A stretch of 19,894 nucleotides of DNA. Source: Actinomycetes bacterium (GTDB lineage Bacteria; Actinomycetota; Acidimicrobiia; Acidimicrobiales; Palsa-688). Positions 1 to 7,415 of this stretch are shown piece after piece. Position numbers and translations under genes: made by a program. The notes beneath the pieces are model-generated. The model saw nothing but the letters and a program-made list of their open reading frames with translations. It searched no databases and was not told the origin of the DNA. The stretch spans positions 1-19,894 of the forward strand of contig JAKBBA010000022.1 in the NCBI GenBank assembly GCA_021808665.1, read 5' to 3'. Numbering within the stretch: position 1 is the stretch's first letter; every line of letters starts with the position of its first letter.

Positions 1-783
1 TCAAGCCTGTTCGAGACCATACCTGCTGCTCCTCGGATCCCGAAGCGTCCCGGCTCACTTGTCGTGGTCGTCGGAGCAGGCCAGAGGGCCATAAGCGAGG
101 CTGCACGACTCGTCGCTCAAGAGGGCTGGGACCCGGCGACCGTCGGCGTAGCCAGTCCCAGAAGCGGGGAGCTCCCCGTTCGCGAAGAGCTGTACATGCG
201 CGATGCTACCGACGCCACCGAGGTGGGACCAAGCCTTCGGCGAGGCCGTGTCGGAGTGGTGGCTGTCGACTCGCCTAACGGTTCCGACTCGACGGTCTGG
301 GCGCGTCACCTTATATCAGCACTGCGCCCGACGATGGTCATCGGCGTGGTGGACGCAATGCACAAAAGCGAGGACGTCGCTCGATGGGTGGAGGCCATCG
401 ACGGGGTTGACGCTATCGTCGTCGACAGGATCGAAGCGACCGCCTCACCTGCGAGTATCCTAAGTCTTGGAATTCCCGTGATGCGCCTGGGCGAACACCC
501 GTCTACTCCTGCCAGGTGGGTCGCAGCCCTGGTCGACCTTCTAAGTGAAGAGTCCAGGTCCTTCGGCGAGCCAGCTCGGGCGAGGGTCGTGCGCCTCGGC
601 GACGTTCGTGACTTCACTGAGCGGGAAGAGGGATCGTCGCAACGTACCGACAGCGCGGCCAGCGGCAGGGATCTGCTTACGACGGCGTCACCGGCGACGG
701 TGAGCCGTATCCGCCCGGTCGACTGGTCTCAGGTCGCCTCGAAAGTCACCGACGGCGCTGGGAACCAGTCAGCGCTGAGATGA
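1..783 (+). CDS. FlhF-like SRP-type GTPase homologue without a P-loop (5' partial)
   Basis: The frame is open from the first base and ends at a TGA, so this is the last 260 residues of a longer protein; its real start lies outside the window. The fold pattern resembles the C-terminal GTPase part of FlhF, which places flagella at the pole. A hydrophobic strand (LVVVVGAG) is followed by a helix, a later strand VGVVAVDS sits where FlhF has its DTAG strand, and the segment VDRIEATASPASILSLGIPV matches the FlhF 'TKLDET..GALLSL..GLPV' region. The nucleotide-binding residues are missing: GAGQRAISEA replaces GxxxxGKT, and VDR replaces TKLD. The C-terminal ~75 residues look disordered. The next gene overlaps its stop (ATGA) and the flagellar operon follows, which supports a flagellar role. 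Assignment to FlhF is inferred from pattern only; it could be another Rossmann-like P-loop relative. Confidence 0.5.
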   Translation, partial: SSLFETIPAAPRIPKRPGSLVVVVGAGQRAISEAARLVAQEGWDPATVGVASPRSGELPVREELYMRDATDATEVGPSLRRGRVGVVAVDSPNGSDSTVWARHLISALRPTMVIGVVDAMHKSEDVARWVEAIDGVDAIVVDRIEATASPASILSLGIPVMRLGEHPSTPARWVAALVDLLSEESRSFGEPARARVVRLGDVRDFTEREEGSSQRTDSAASGRDLLTTASPATVSRIRPVDWSQVASKVTDGAGNQSALR

Positions 784-1064
784 GCGTCCGCCACCCAGAG
801 CTTGTCATAGCCGGAGCAGTCGCCGTCAGCTTGCCGATGGCGCCGGGAATCCTAAGCGGTGACATCAGCGGCGCCGTCGCCGGGGAGCGTTTCTTGATAG
901 CCCTGATCGGCTGTTGGATCCTTGGCTCGATGATCGGCTGGGTGTTGCAAACCTACTCCCGGCAAGCCACCCGGGCGGAGCTGAACCGACTGGTCTCCGG
1001 GCAGAACAGCCAAACAGGCCAGCCCGGAGAGCAGCGGAGTTCCCCTACCGGAGACAGCGCCTGA
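780..1064 (+). CDS. Small two-helix membrane protein of unknown function
   Basis: This is a 94-residue protein whose ATG overlaps the previous stop codon (ATGA), so the two are probably translationally coupled. Two hydrophobic stretches, roughly residues 8-26 and 37-58, are likely membrane helices. The remaining ~35 residues are polar and rich in Gln, Ser and Gly, probably a flexible tail. I do not recognise the family. Its place between an FlhF-like gene and flbD-motA-motB suggests an accessory role at the flagellar base or stator, but that rests on context alone. The coupling and the helix pattern argue that it is a real gene. Confidence 0.6.
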   Translation: MSVRHPELVIAGAVAVSLPMAPGILSGDISGAVAGERFLIALIGCWILGSMIGWVLQTYSRQATRAELNRLVSGQNSQTGQPGEQRSSPTGDSA

Positions 1065-1184
1065 AGGGGGATTCTGCACACGACGCGGCTTTCGTCCCTA
1101 TGGGGTATCTCAAGCAGTTTCTGAGGTCCACCGAGAATCGGAGAGCGCTTCCGCCTGCGGCAGCGCCTCGTAGGAGGACTTCGG

Positions 1185-1499
1185 ATGATTGTGCTAACCC
1201 ACTTCGGAACCGGGAACCGCATAGCGGTGAACGTCGACCTGATCGAAAAGGTAGAGGAAACCCCTGACACGGTAATAACGCTTGTCAACGGAACCCGCTA
1301 CCTCGTCCAGGAGACTCTCGACCAGATAATCGACGAGCTCGTGGAGGTAAAAGCGAGAATCCTCCGCTTGTCGAACTGTACGCCCGAGCCCTTAGATGGA
1401 AAGAAGCTCCGCCTACTGCGCGGCAGCCAGGCATCAGAGGATGGCGGCGATCGGTCCACTGACGTCGAGTCGATCCAACCAGGCGGTGATGCCCGATGA
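1185..1499 (+). CDS. flbD: Flagellar protein FlbD
   Basis: This 104-residue protein has the FlbD pattern at its N-terminus: MIVLTHFGTG, then VNVDLIEKVEETPDTVITLV and NGTRYLVQET. FlbD-family proteins are usually about 60-75 residues and sit in flagellar operons, commonly just before motA as here; their biochemical role is poorly defined. The first ~65 residues are the conserved part. The last ~35 are polar, poorly conserved in appearance, and make this protein longer than usual. A strong ribosome-binding site, AGGAGG at 1171-1176, supports the ATG at 1185. A 120-bp gap precedes it, so a local promoter is possible, though I see no convincing one. Its stop overlaps the motA start (ATGA). Confidence 0.85.
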   Translation: MIVLTHFGTGNRIAVNVDLIEKVEETPDTVITLVNGTRYLVQETLDQIIDELVEVKARILRLSNCTPEPLDGKKLRLLRGSQASEDGGDRSTDVESIQPGGDAR

Positions 1500-2278
1500 A
1501 AGGCGCCTTGGACAGACTCACCCCGATGGCAGTCGGAGGTGCGCTTGCCTGCGTCTTCCTTGCGATGCTCCTCGACGGATCGAACCCTGCCGTACTGTTC
1601 AAGCCGGCCCCCCTGCTCTTGGTCTTCGGTGGGACAATTGCGGTGGGAGCAGCAGGATTCATGAAGCGCGATGTCAAGGAGATCAAGGGGATCCTCATGT
1701 CAGCGTTCGGGGTGCCCGACCCCGATACCTCAGAAGACATAGAGAGGATCTTCCAGTTCGCCTCTATCGCCCGTAAGGAGGGCCTGCTAGCCCTCGAATC
1801 CGCGTCCAAGGACATAACAGACCCTTTCGTGCGCCAGTGTGTTCAACTCGCCGTGGACGGCACCGACCCCGATGAGATGCAGGACATCCTCGAAGGCGAG
1901 ATAGCTGCAGCCGAGCAGCACCACAAGATGGGGGCCAAATTCTTCCAAGACCTGGGTGGATTCTCACCGACCCTCGGGATTATCGGAACCGTCGTAGGCC
2001 TCATCCATGTGTTGCAGAACCTCAACAACCCTGCGACCATCGGCGCAGCGATCGGCTCGGCCTTCACGGCGACACTGTGGGGTGTCATGGCCGCGAACGT
2101 GTTCTGGCTTCCGATCTCTAACAAGCTAAAGCGGGCGTCACAGGTTGAGGTGCAACGCAAACGGATGATCGTCGACGGCATGCTGGCCGTCCAGGCGGGA
2201 AGCAGCCCGCGGATGATCAAAGCCCGCATGGAATCGCACCTTCCTCCGGGGACCAAGGACGAGGCGCTGGCAGCATGA
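1496..2278 (+). CDS. motA: Flagellar stator protein MotA
   Basis: MotA forms the cytoplasmic-membrane stator with MotB and turns ion flow into torque on the rotor. The 260 residues show the family layout. Two membrane helices (about 11-27 and 35-55) precede a cytoplasmic loop with the torque motif ARKEGLLALE (92-101), which carries the charged residues that contact FliG. The third helix is about 156-175, with the conserved proline in GGFSPTLGIIGT (P158), and the fourth is about 183-205. The length is typical. The start ATG overlaps the flbD stop, and motB starts at the ATGA of the motA stop, so flbD-motA-motB are coupled. Proton versus sodium specificity cannot be told from this sequence alone. 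Confidence 0.95.
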   Translation: MKGALDRLTPMAVGGALACVFLAMLLDGSNPAVLFKPAPLLLVFGGTIAVGAAGFMKRDVKEIKGILMSAFGVPDPDTSEDIERIFQFASIARKEGLLALESASKDITDPFVRQCVQLAVDGTDPDEMQDILEGEIAAAEQHHKMGAKFFQDLGGFSPTLGIIGTVVGLIHVLQNLNNPATIGAAIGSAFTATLWGVMAANVFWLPISNKLKRASQVEVQRKRMIVDGMLAVQAGSSPRMIKARMESHLPPGTKDEALAA

Positions 2279-3078
2279 GCAGGCGCGCACGCCACCAGGA
2301 CCACGAGGAGGAGGTCGAGAACGGCGAGAGATGGCTTTTAACCTACGCCGACATGATCACCCTGCTGCTGGCTCTCTTCATCGTTCTCTTTGCCATCTCG
2401 TCGATCAACCAGAAGAAGTTCCTCGCCCTAGCCCTCGGGCTGAAGCAGACCTTCGACCCCAAGCCGGGGGTCCTCCCGAACGGCTCGGGTCTCCTCGCCA
2501 ACGCGAGCCTCACCCAGACCGCCGGTACCCAGTACAAGTCGCTCGTACCGAATCCCCTAGGCCCGACTACTACCACCACAACAGTTCCCTCCTCGGGGAG
2601 CGTGTCCAAAGCGTCGCTGGCAGCCCTGCAAGCGCAGATCGACAACGCACTAGTCAAGCAGGGACTTGCAAGCGACGTCACCCTGCAGCAGCAGACCAGG
2701 GGCTTGGTGGTGCAGGTGCTCGCCGACAAGGTCTTCTTCGCCACGGACTCCGCGAGCCTGGGTTCGGTCGGCAATGCGGTGGTCGACACAGTGGCCTCAG
2801 TGCTTCGCAGCGACACTTACAACATAGACGTCGAAGGATACACAGACAACCAGCCGATCCTCGGAGGCGCGTTCAGTTCCAACGAGGAACTTTCCGCAGT
2901 GAGAGCTGTGAACGTCGTACTTCGTCTCGAGAAGGTGGACGGTATAGCTGCCACCCGCCTCTCCGCTACCGGATACGGGTCAAGCCACCCGTTAGCACCC
3001 AACACAACCCCCCAGAACATGGCCCTAAACCGCCGCATCGATATCGTCGTCCTGTCATCCCAAGGGAGCCAGCCATGA
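2275..3078 (+). CDS. motB: Flagellar stator protein MotB
   Basis: MotB is the ion-channel and cell-wall-anchoring partner of MotA. The single membrane helix (about 24-44) begins with TYADMITLLLALF, and D26 is the expected ion-carrying aspartate. A periplasmic plug and linker follow, including a Thr-rich stretch near residues 98-103. The OmpA-like peptidoglycan-binding domain covers about 145-262, with DKVFFATDSA, GYTDN (188-192), ELSAVRA (205-211) and NRRIDI (252-257). The usual 'SNWELS' in this domain reads SNEELS here, a mild variation. The 267-residue length is normal. The ATG overlaps the motA stop, and fliL starts on the motB stop. Confidence 0.95.
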   Translation: MSRRARHQDHEEEVENGERWLLTYADMITLLLALFIVLFAISSINQKKFLALALGLKQTFDPKPGVLPNGSGLLANASLTQTAGTQYKSLVPNPLGPTTTTTTVPSSGSVSKASLAALQAQIDNALVKQGLASDVTLQQQTRGLVVQVLADKVFFATDSASLGSVGNAVVDTVASVLRSDTYNIDVEGYTDNQPILGGAFSSNEELSAVRAVNVVLRLEKVDGIAATRLSATGYGSSHPLAPNTTPQNMALNRRIDIVVLSSQGSQP

Positions 3079-3566
3079 GCGCCACAGCCGAATCTGTCAA
3101 GTCGAAGTCGAAAGCCGCCGACACAGTTGAGGAACCACCGAAGAAATCCAAGAAGAAACTGTTCTTGATCATCGGGCTGATCGTGCTCTTGATAGGAGGA
3201 TATGAAGCTAAGAGCATACTTTTGAAACCGCACTACAAGCCTGGGCAGGCCGTACCTGCAGGCAAGATATTTCCGTTGGACCAACTGACGGTAAATCTGT
3301 CTGACGGCCACCTCGTGCAGGTATCTATCTCCCTACAGCTCACGACCGTGGCTGTACCGGCGACGATATCGAACGACCAACCGGAGATCGAGAACGACAT
3401 CATCGCGATCTTTGGGCAGCAGACCTACCAGGGTCTTCTAGCACCAGCCCAGCGCCAACTCGTGCAGAACGAAATCTTGAAGCAGTGCCAGAAGATCACC
3501 GGTACTGTCGACGGCGCAGCCGAACAGATCAGCGCCGTCTACTACACCGGGTTTGTTATTCAGTAG
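3075..3566 (+). CDS. fliL: Flagellar basal-body-associated protein FliL
   Basis: FliL surrounds the stator at the basal body and helps it hold torque. The 163-residue product has a charged, Lys-rich cytoplasmic tail (1-28), one membrane helix (about 29-48), and an extracytoplasmic domain starting near GKIFPLDQLTVNLSDGHLVQ, the typical FliL 'L..F.VNL.dg.yl' pattern. The C-terminal ISAVYYTGFVIQ matches the usual 'V.dVyft.fviQ' ending. I chose the ATG at 3075, which overlaps the motB stop (ATGA) like the neighbouring genes. The same frame stays open upstream to 2331, but that part is only the shifted frame of motB. Confidence 0.9.
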   Translation: MSATAESVKSKSKAADTVEEPPKKSKKKLFLIIGLIVLLIGGYEAKSILLKPHYKPGQAVPAGKIFPLDQLTVNLSDGHLVQVSISLQLTTVAVPATISNDQPEIENDIIAIFGQQTYQGLLAPAQRQLVQNEILKQCQKITGTVDGAAEQISAVYYTGFVIQ

Positions 3567-3588
3567 ACACCGTTACTAAGGAGCAGCA

Positions 3589-4104
3589 TTGAACGACGAA
3601 CCGAGCCAGAGTCCACCCGACGAATGCTCCGGTCTTCTCACCTGCTTGGAGGACGAGCAGCGTGCACTCGAACAACTGCTGTTCAAGCTGCGAGAGCAGA
3701 ACCTGATCCTAACCGCTGGAGACCAACGCTGGCTTGCCGCCAGCACGTCGGAGGTAGCGGCTGCAGTGGTCGAGCTCACCGACGCCGGGCGACGCCGCGA
3801 GATCGCCGCGCAGATGGCCCACAGCGCTCACCAGTTGCCATCCGGCGCGACACTCGGAGAGCTTGCCGACTGCGTCGACGATGAGCTCACCGGCCAGCTC
3901 ATGCGCCAACGCCAGATCGCACTGCGCGACGTACTCGACCAGGTCCGGCGGTGCTCTCGTAACAACCGCCGTCTCCTCGCCAGCGGACTGGCAGCCACGA
4001 ACGACGCTCTGGCGCTCCTAGGAGCCACCTCGAGCTACGACTCGAGCGGCGAGATGCTCCAAGACGGGCTCAGTGACATCCGAACCTACGACCTCAAGGC
4101 CTGA
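3589..4104 (+). CDS. flgN: Probable FlgN-type flagellar export chaperone
   Basis: The product is 171 residues, mostly helical and rich in Leu, Gln, Glu and Arg, with no membrane helix. It begins with ECSGLLTCLEDEQRALEQLL, similar to the first helix of FlgN, where the family pattern is 'L...L..e...l..L...L..e...L'. FlgN holds FlgK and FlgL before export; this gene lies directly before flgK, the usual place for flgN. The start is a TTG at 3589, five bases after AAGGAG (3578-3583). Sequence similarity to FlgN is weak, as is normal for the family, so the name rests on helical pattern plus position. Confidence 0.65.
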   Translation: MNDEPSQSPPDECSGLLTCLEDEQRALEQLLFKLREQNLILTAGDQRWLAASTSEVAAAVVELTDAGRRREIAAQMAHSAHQLPSGATLGELADCVDDELTGQLMRQRQIALRDVLDQVRRCSRNNRRLLASGLAATNDALALLGATSSYDSSGEMLQDGLSDIRTYDLKA

Positions 4105-4110
4105 CCAGTC

Positions 4111-5484
4111 ATGAGCAACATTGGCCTCGACATCGCAGCCTCAGGTGTCAACGCTGCGCAGACGGCGATGGACACTATCGCCCAGAACCTATCTAACACC
4201 AACACCCCAGGGTACGTCAGCGAGACGGCGAACCTCACCGCCCTGTCGTCGGGTGAGCAGTCAGGCGTTGGAGGTGGCGTCGCAGTAGCTTCGGTCACCC
4301 AGAACAATGACAGCCTCCTCGCCGCGAACGCCGCGCAGACCTCGGCGGCATTGGCTCAGAGCACAGCCTTGCAGCAGACGCTCCAGCAGGCGCAGCTCGC
4401 CTTCGGCAACCCGTCGTCGTCGACAGGTCTTGGAGCTGATCTGTCGAGCTTCTGGCAATCTTGGAACCAGCTTTCTACGAACCCGACGAGTCAAGCGGAC
4501 CTTCAAGCTGTCGTCGACTCAGCCCAAACCGTAACAACGGACCTCTCCCAGGCTTCCGGACAGATAGCAGGGGCCTCCGCTAACGCCTCTTCTCAGCTTG
4601 CAGCCACCGTCGGCCAGGCCAACACCCTTCTAAGCCAGGTTGCCTCCCTGAACAATCAGATAATCAAACAAGGAGCAACCGGGACGTCAGTATCATCCCT
4701 GAGCGACCAGCAAAACCAGCTCCTGACACAGCTGGCGTCGGATATCGGCGCTACATGGACTGCGTCGCCCAACGGCTCTGTCAACGTAGCAGTCGGGGGT
4801 GTGACCCTCGTCCAGGGGAACTGGTCCGACACACTTGCGGTCAACAATACCGGTAGTGCTTCTACCCCTAACCTTCAACTGGTTGCCCAAAGCTCGAAAG
4901 TGGCGCTCAACGCCTCCTCAGGTACTACTGCTGGCCTGTTGGCTGCCGTCAACGTCTATCTGCCTTCGTACCAGTCGCAGCTGAACTCCGTCGCTAGCAA
5001 CCTGGCCACCTCGGTAAACACCGTGCTGAGCAACGGTTTCACGACCTCTGGCGCACCCGGGGTGGACATGTTCACCAGTTCGGGGTCCGGCGGACTTACA
5101 GCCGCCAACATCTCGGTCAACCCGTCGATCGTTGCAAACCCGTCTCTCATAGCAACGGCCTCGACCTCGTCGTTACCAGCAGCGACCAACGACGGGTCCA
5201 ATGCACAGGCATTAGCGAACCTCTACAACTCTCCAAGCGGGCCAGACGCCGCCTGGCGAACGGCCGTGGTCAACGTAGGGTCCCAGGTAAGTCAGATAAA
5301 CAATCAGGTACAGGCTCAGACAGCTACATCCAACGCGGCACAGCAGAACCTGCAGAGTGTCACCGGAGTCAACCAGAACACGGCACTAGTGGAACTCATG
5401 AACTTCCAGTCGACCTACCAAGCTGCCGCAAAGGTGATCACTACCGTGGACACCGCCTTGCAATCGCTCCTGGCAGCAGTATGA
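4111..5484 (+). CDS. flgK: Flagellar hook-associated protein 1 (FlgK)
   Basis: FlgK is the first junction protein between hook and filament and is exported by the flagellar type III system. The N-terminus IGLDIAASGVNAAQTAMDTI, followed by AQNLSNTNTPGYV, is the shared rod/hook/HAP signature. The C-terminus ELMNFQSTYQAAAKVITTVD, followed by TALQSLLAAV, is the matching coiled-coil end that pairs with it. The middle is rich in Ser, Thr, Ala and Gln. At 457 residues it is on the short side for FlgK, suggesting a reduced outer domain. It starts six bases after the flgN stop, as expected for chaperone and cargo in one operon. Confidence 0.93.
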   Translation: MSNIGLDIAASGVNAAQTAMDTIAQNLSNTNTPGYVSETANLTALSSGEQSGVGGGVAVASVTQNNDSLLAANAAQTSAALAQSTALQQTLQQAQLAFGNPSSSTGLGADLSSFWQSWNQLSTNPTSQADLQAVVDSAQTVTTDLSQASGQIAGASANASSQLAATVGQANTLLSQVASLNNQIIKQGATGTSVSSLSDQQNQLLTQLASDIGATWTASPNGSVNVAVGGVTLVQGNWSDTLAVNNTGSASTPNLQLVAQSSKVALNASSGTTAGLLAAVNVYLPSYQSQLNSVASNLATSVNTVLSNGFTTSGAPGVDMFTSSGSGGLTAANISVNPSIVANPSLIATASTSSLPAATNDGSNAQALANLYNSPSGPDAAWRTAVVNVGSQVSQINNQVQAQTATSNAAQQNLQSVTGVNQNTALVELMNFQSTYQAAAKVITTVDTALQSLLAAV

Positions 5485-5539
5485 GCAAGCTCAGCGTCCC
5501 GTTTCATAGCTTGACGCATTCCAAAGGGAAGGTGGCACC

Positions 5540-6466
5540 GTGACGTCCCCAGTATCGACAGGAGTTTCCTACACTCCGACAGTAATAGCCTCACAGCTCG
5601 TCTCGTATCTGAATGCCGATCAGAGCCAGCAGGCCACCTTGGAGACGCAGCTATCGAGTGGCAACTTAGTCAACCAGCCCTCGGACAATCCCGCCGCTGC
5701 AAGTACCATTCTTGCGGCTAACTCCAGTTTGGCCCGAGCCCAAGAGTACTCCTCGAACGCTTCGGACGCCAGCGCTTGGCTGAGTCTCGGCACCTCTACC
5801 CTCAACTCGGTGATAAGCGCGCTGCAGTCGGCCAAACAGTCTGTAATGGCGCTTTCAGGGAACGCCTTGTCCAACTCCCAGGCTGCGGTACAAGGTACCG
5901 CAGCCACCCTGCAGTCGGTTCTGAGCCAGGTCACAGCTCTCGCCAACACCACCTACGGCAACCAAGCGATCTTCGCTGGGACGGGAAACGTCTCGGTAGC
6001 ATACGACGCTAGCGGGAACTACGTCGGAGGGGGAAGCGCTCCCACCCGTACGGTAGGTCCTGGGGTGAGTGTAGCTATTGCTGCTACAGGCCCTGCCGTG
6101 TTCGGCTCGGGTAGCAGCGGTCTTCTCGGGTCGACTGGCATACTCTCCAAGCTCATCTCCGACGTGACTACTGGGACACCGGCCTCGATAGCAACCGCGA
6201 CCACCACGGATATCGCCGCCTTGAACTCAGCTCTCCAAAACGTGACCAGCCAGGCTGGAGTCCTGGGAGCGACCTACCAGAGCGTCCAAACTTTCGCTAC
6301 ACAGGCCACCAACGTCCAGACAGCCCTTCAGACCCAGATGTCAGCCGTCGATAGTGTCAACATCGCCCAGGCGACGACAGCCCTAACGCAGTCGCAAAAC
6401 GCCTACCAGGCCGGCCTGTGGGCGACCGCGCAGATCGAGCAGCATTCCCTCGTAACCTACCTGTAA
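5540..6466 (+). CDS. flgL: Flagellar hook-associated protein 3 (FlgL)
   Basis: FlgL is the second junction protein between hook and filament and is related to flagellin. Flagellin/FlgL features are visible: the early segment LETQLSSGNLVNQPSDNPAA (a variant of 'l..qlsSGkri..psDdP'), a helical N-terminal region with ALQSAKQSVMALSGNALSNS, a GNQAIFAGTG motif, and the C-terminal SQNAYQAGLWATAQIEQHSL, the usual FlgL ending. The 308-residue length is normal. The start is a GTG at 5540 behind AAGGGAAGG (5524-5532). A 55-bp gap separates it from flgK. Confidence 0.92.
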   Translation: MTSPVSTGVSYTPTVIASQLVSYLNADQSQQATLETQLSSGNLVNQPSDNPAAASTILAANSSLARAQEYSSNASDASAWLSLGTSTLNSVISALQSAKQSVMALSGNALSNSQAAVQGTAATLQSVLSQVTALANTTYGNQAIFAGTGNVSVAYDASGNYVGGGSAPTRTVGPGVSVAIAATGPAVFGSGSSGLLGSTGILSKLISDVTTGTPASIATATTTDIAALNSALQNVTSQAGVLGATYQSVQTFATQATNVQTALQTQMSAVDSVNIAQATTALTQSQNAYQAGLWATAQIEQHSLVTYL

Positions 6467-6478
6467 CCGGAGTAGCCA

Positions 6479-6940
6479 GTGCCGACAACCCTCGTAGACA
6501 GCTTGGTCATGATGAGCACAGCAACACCCGAGTCAGACGGGATTCCCGGCCTCGGGGGTCTATCAGAGTTGACGTTCGCTTCGGGACTGCCAGGGTTCCC
6601 CGACGTGCGTCTATTCGAGATAGTGAGTCTCGGAGAGGAGTTACTCCCTTTCGCCAGGCTGAGATCGACCACTCACCCCGGTATCGCCTTTACCGTCGTA
6701 GCACCGGGTCTGATCTTTCCTGACTACAGTGTCGAAGTCGACGAGGAGCACCAGAAGGCCCTCGGCATCTCCCGACCCGACGAGGCTGCAACTTTGGTCA
6801 TGGTCACCGTTCCTCGTCCCCCGGGCCGTCCCAGCGCCAACCTCCTCGGGCCCATCGTCGCCAACCGCCACACTGGAGTAGCCGCCCAGGTCGTCCAGCA
6901 CAGATCAACTTATGCAGTCGCCGAGGCCCTCCCCGCCTAA
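6479..6940 (+). CDS. fliW: Flagellar assembly factor FliW
   Basis: FliW binds flagellin and also binds CsrA, relieving CsrA repression of flagellin translation. Family features include GLPGFPDVRLFEIVSL, LLPFARLRST, a hydrophobic segment ending in PGLIFPDYSVEV, and the strong C-terminal motif NLLGPIVANRHTGVAAQVV. The start is taken as GTG 6479, with CGGAG 7 bases upstream; an ATG at codon 11 or 12 is an alternative. The gene lies 12 bp after flgL and ends the flagellar block. Its 3' end faces the tandem csrA gene on the opposite strand with only 36 bp between them, which fits the known FliW-CsrA partnership. Confidence 0.92.
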   Translation: MPTTLVDSLVMMSTATPESDGIPGLGGLSELTFASGLPGFPDVRLFEIVSLGEELLPFARLRSTTHPGIAFTVVAPGLIFPDYSVEVDEEHQKALGISRPDEAATLVMVTVPRPPGRPSANLLGPIVANRHTGVAAQVVQHRSTYAVAEALPA

Positions 6941-6976
6941 GCTCAACTCGGGAGCTCCAACTTGGCGTCAGGTCGT

Positions 6977-7411
6977 CTAGTCGGGAGCGCTAACTCTGCG
7001 AAGAGCTACCAGACCACCCAGATCCTCCTCCGGCTCGCTCAACGCACCGCGGTTAGCCTCCTGCATCTGCCGGTAGACCTCCTCGCGGTAGATGAGCACG
7101 TGCGGGGGAGCTTCGATTCCTATACGCACCGAGTCGCTGCTGACAGACTGCACAGCTACGAGAATCTCCCCGTCGAGCAGAAGGGCAGGACGGGACCGTT
7201 TCGACAGCACGTGCATCGTCGAGGCATCCCAGGTCCTTCCCCTCTTCGACAGCACCTGTGCGAGCTCGACCTCTTCGAGACGTTCCACCCGGAGTCCCTC
7301 CGGACCCTTCACGCTCAAGCAGACGTCGTCAGCGGCCACATACTCCACGGTAACGGTGATGTCATGCCCGACCATTATCGAGGTCTCAGCCCTCCGGCTC
7401 AACACGAGCAT
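6977..7411 (-). CDS. csrA: Tandem two-domain CsrA-family RNA-binding regulator
   Basis: CsrA normally is a ~60-residue homodimer that binds GGA motifs in mRNA leaders. This 144-residue protein has two CsrA domains in one chain. Domain 1 (1-50) starts MLVLSRRAETSIMVG and ends VERLEEV. Domain 2 (66-116) starts MHVLSKR and contains SVRIGIEAP and IYREEVYRQM. The equivalents of the key Arg44 are kept in both (R44 and R109). Domain 1 keeps the canonical beta-1 edge (LSRR), while domain 2 keeps the canonical beta-5 edge (YREEVY); the complementary edges have drifted. A polar tail ends the protein. The start ATG lies 4 bp after the DUF3566 stop, so it is probably the last gene of the gyrase unit. Internal initiation at M66 (7216) cannot be excluded. 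Confidence 0.88.
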   Translation of the reverse strand: MLVLSRRAETSIMVGHDITVTVEYVAADDVCLSVKGPEGLRVERLEEVELAQVLSKRGRTWDASTMHVLSKRSRPALLLDGEILVAVQSVSSDSVRIGIEAPPHVLIYREEVYRQMQEANRGALSEPEEDLGGLVALRRVSAPD

Positions 7412-7415
7412 CGCG

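Noticed and set aside
1145..1166. Small hairpin (GCGCT / AGCGC) just before the flbD ribosome-binding site
   Set aside because: The stem is short and interrupted by a bulge; nothing shows a riboswitch or attenuator.
2331..3074. An open frame extending fliL upstream into motB to give a 411-residue protein
   Set aside because: It is the shifted frame of motB, with Arg/Pro/His-rich composition and no domain. The fliL ATG at 3075 overlaps the motB stop like the other junctions in the operon.
6940..6956. Possible bidirectional terminator hairpin between fliW and csrA (AGCTC / GAGCT arms)
   Set aside because: The stem is only 5 bp with a 7-base loop and no T-run follows on either side, so it does not meet the pattern of an intrinsic terminator.
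7216..7216. Splitting the tandem csrA into two separate csrA genes at the internal ATG
   Set aside because: There is no stop between the domains and no clear ribosome-binding site before this ATG; one continuous frame is the simpler reading, though internal initiation remains possible.
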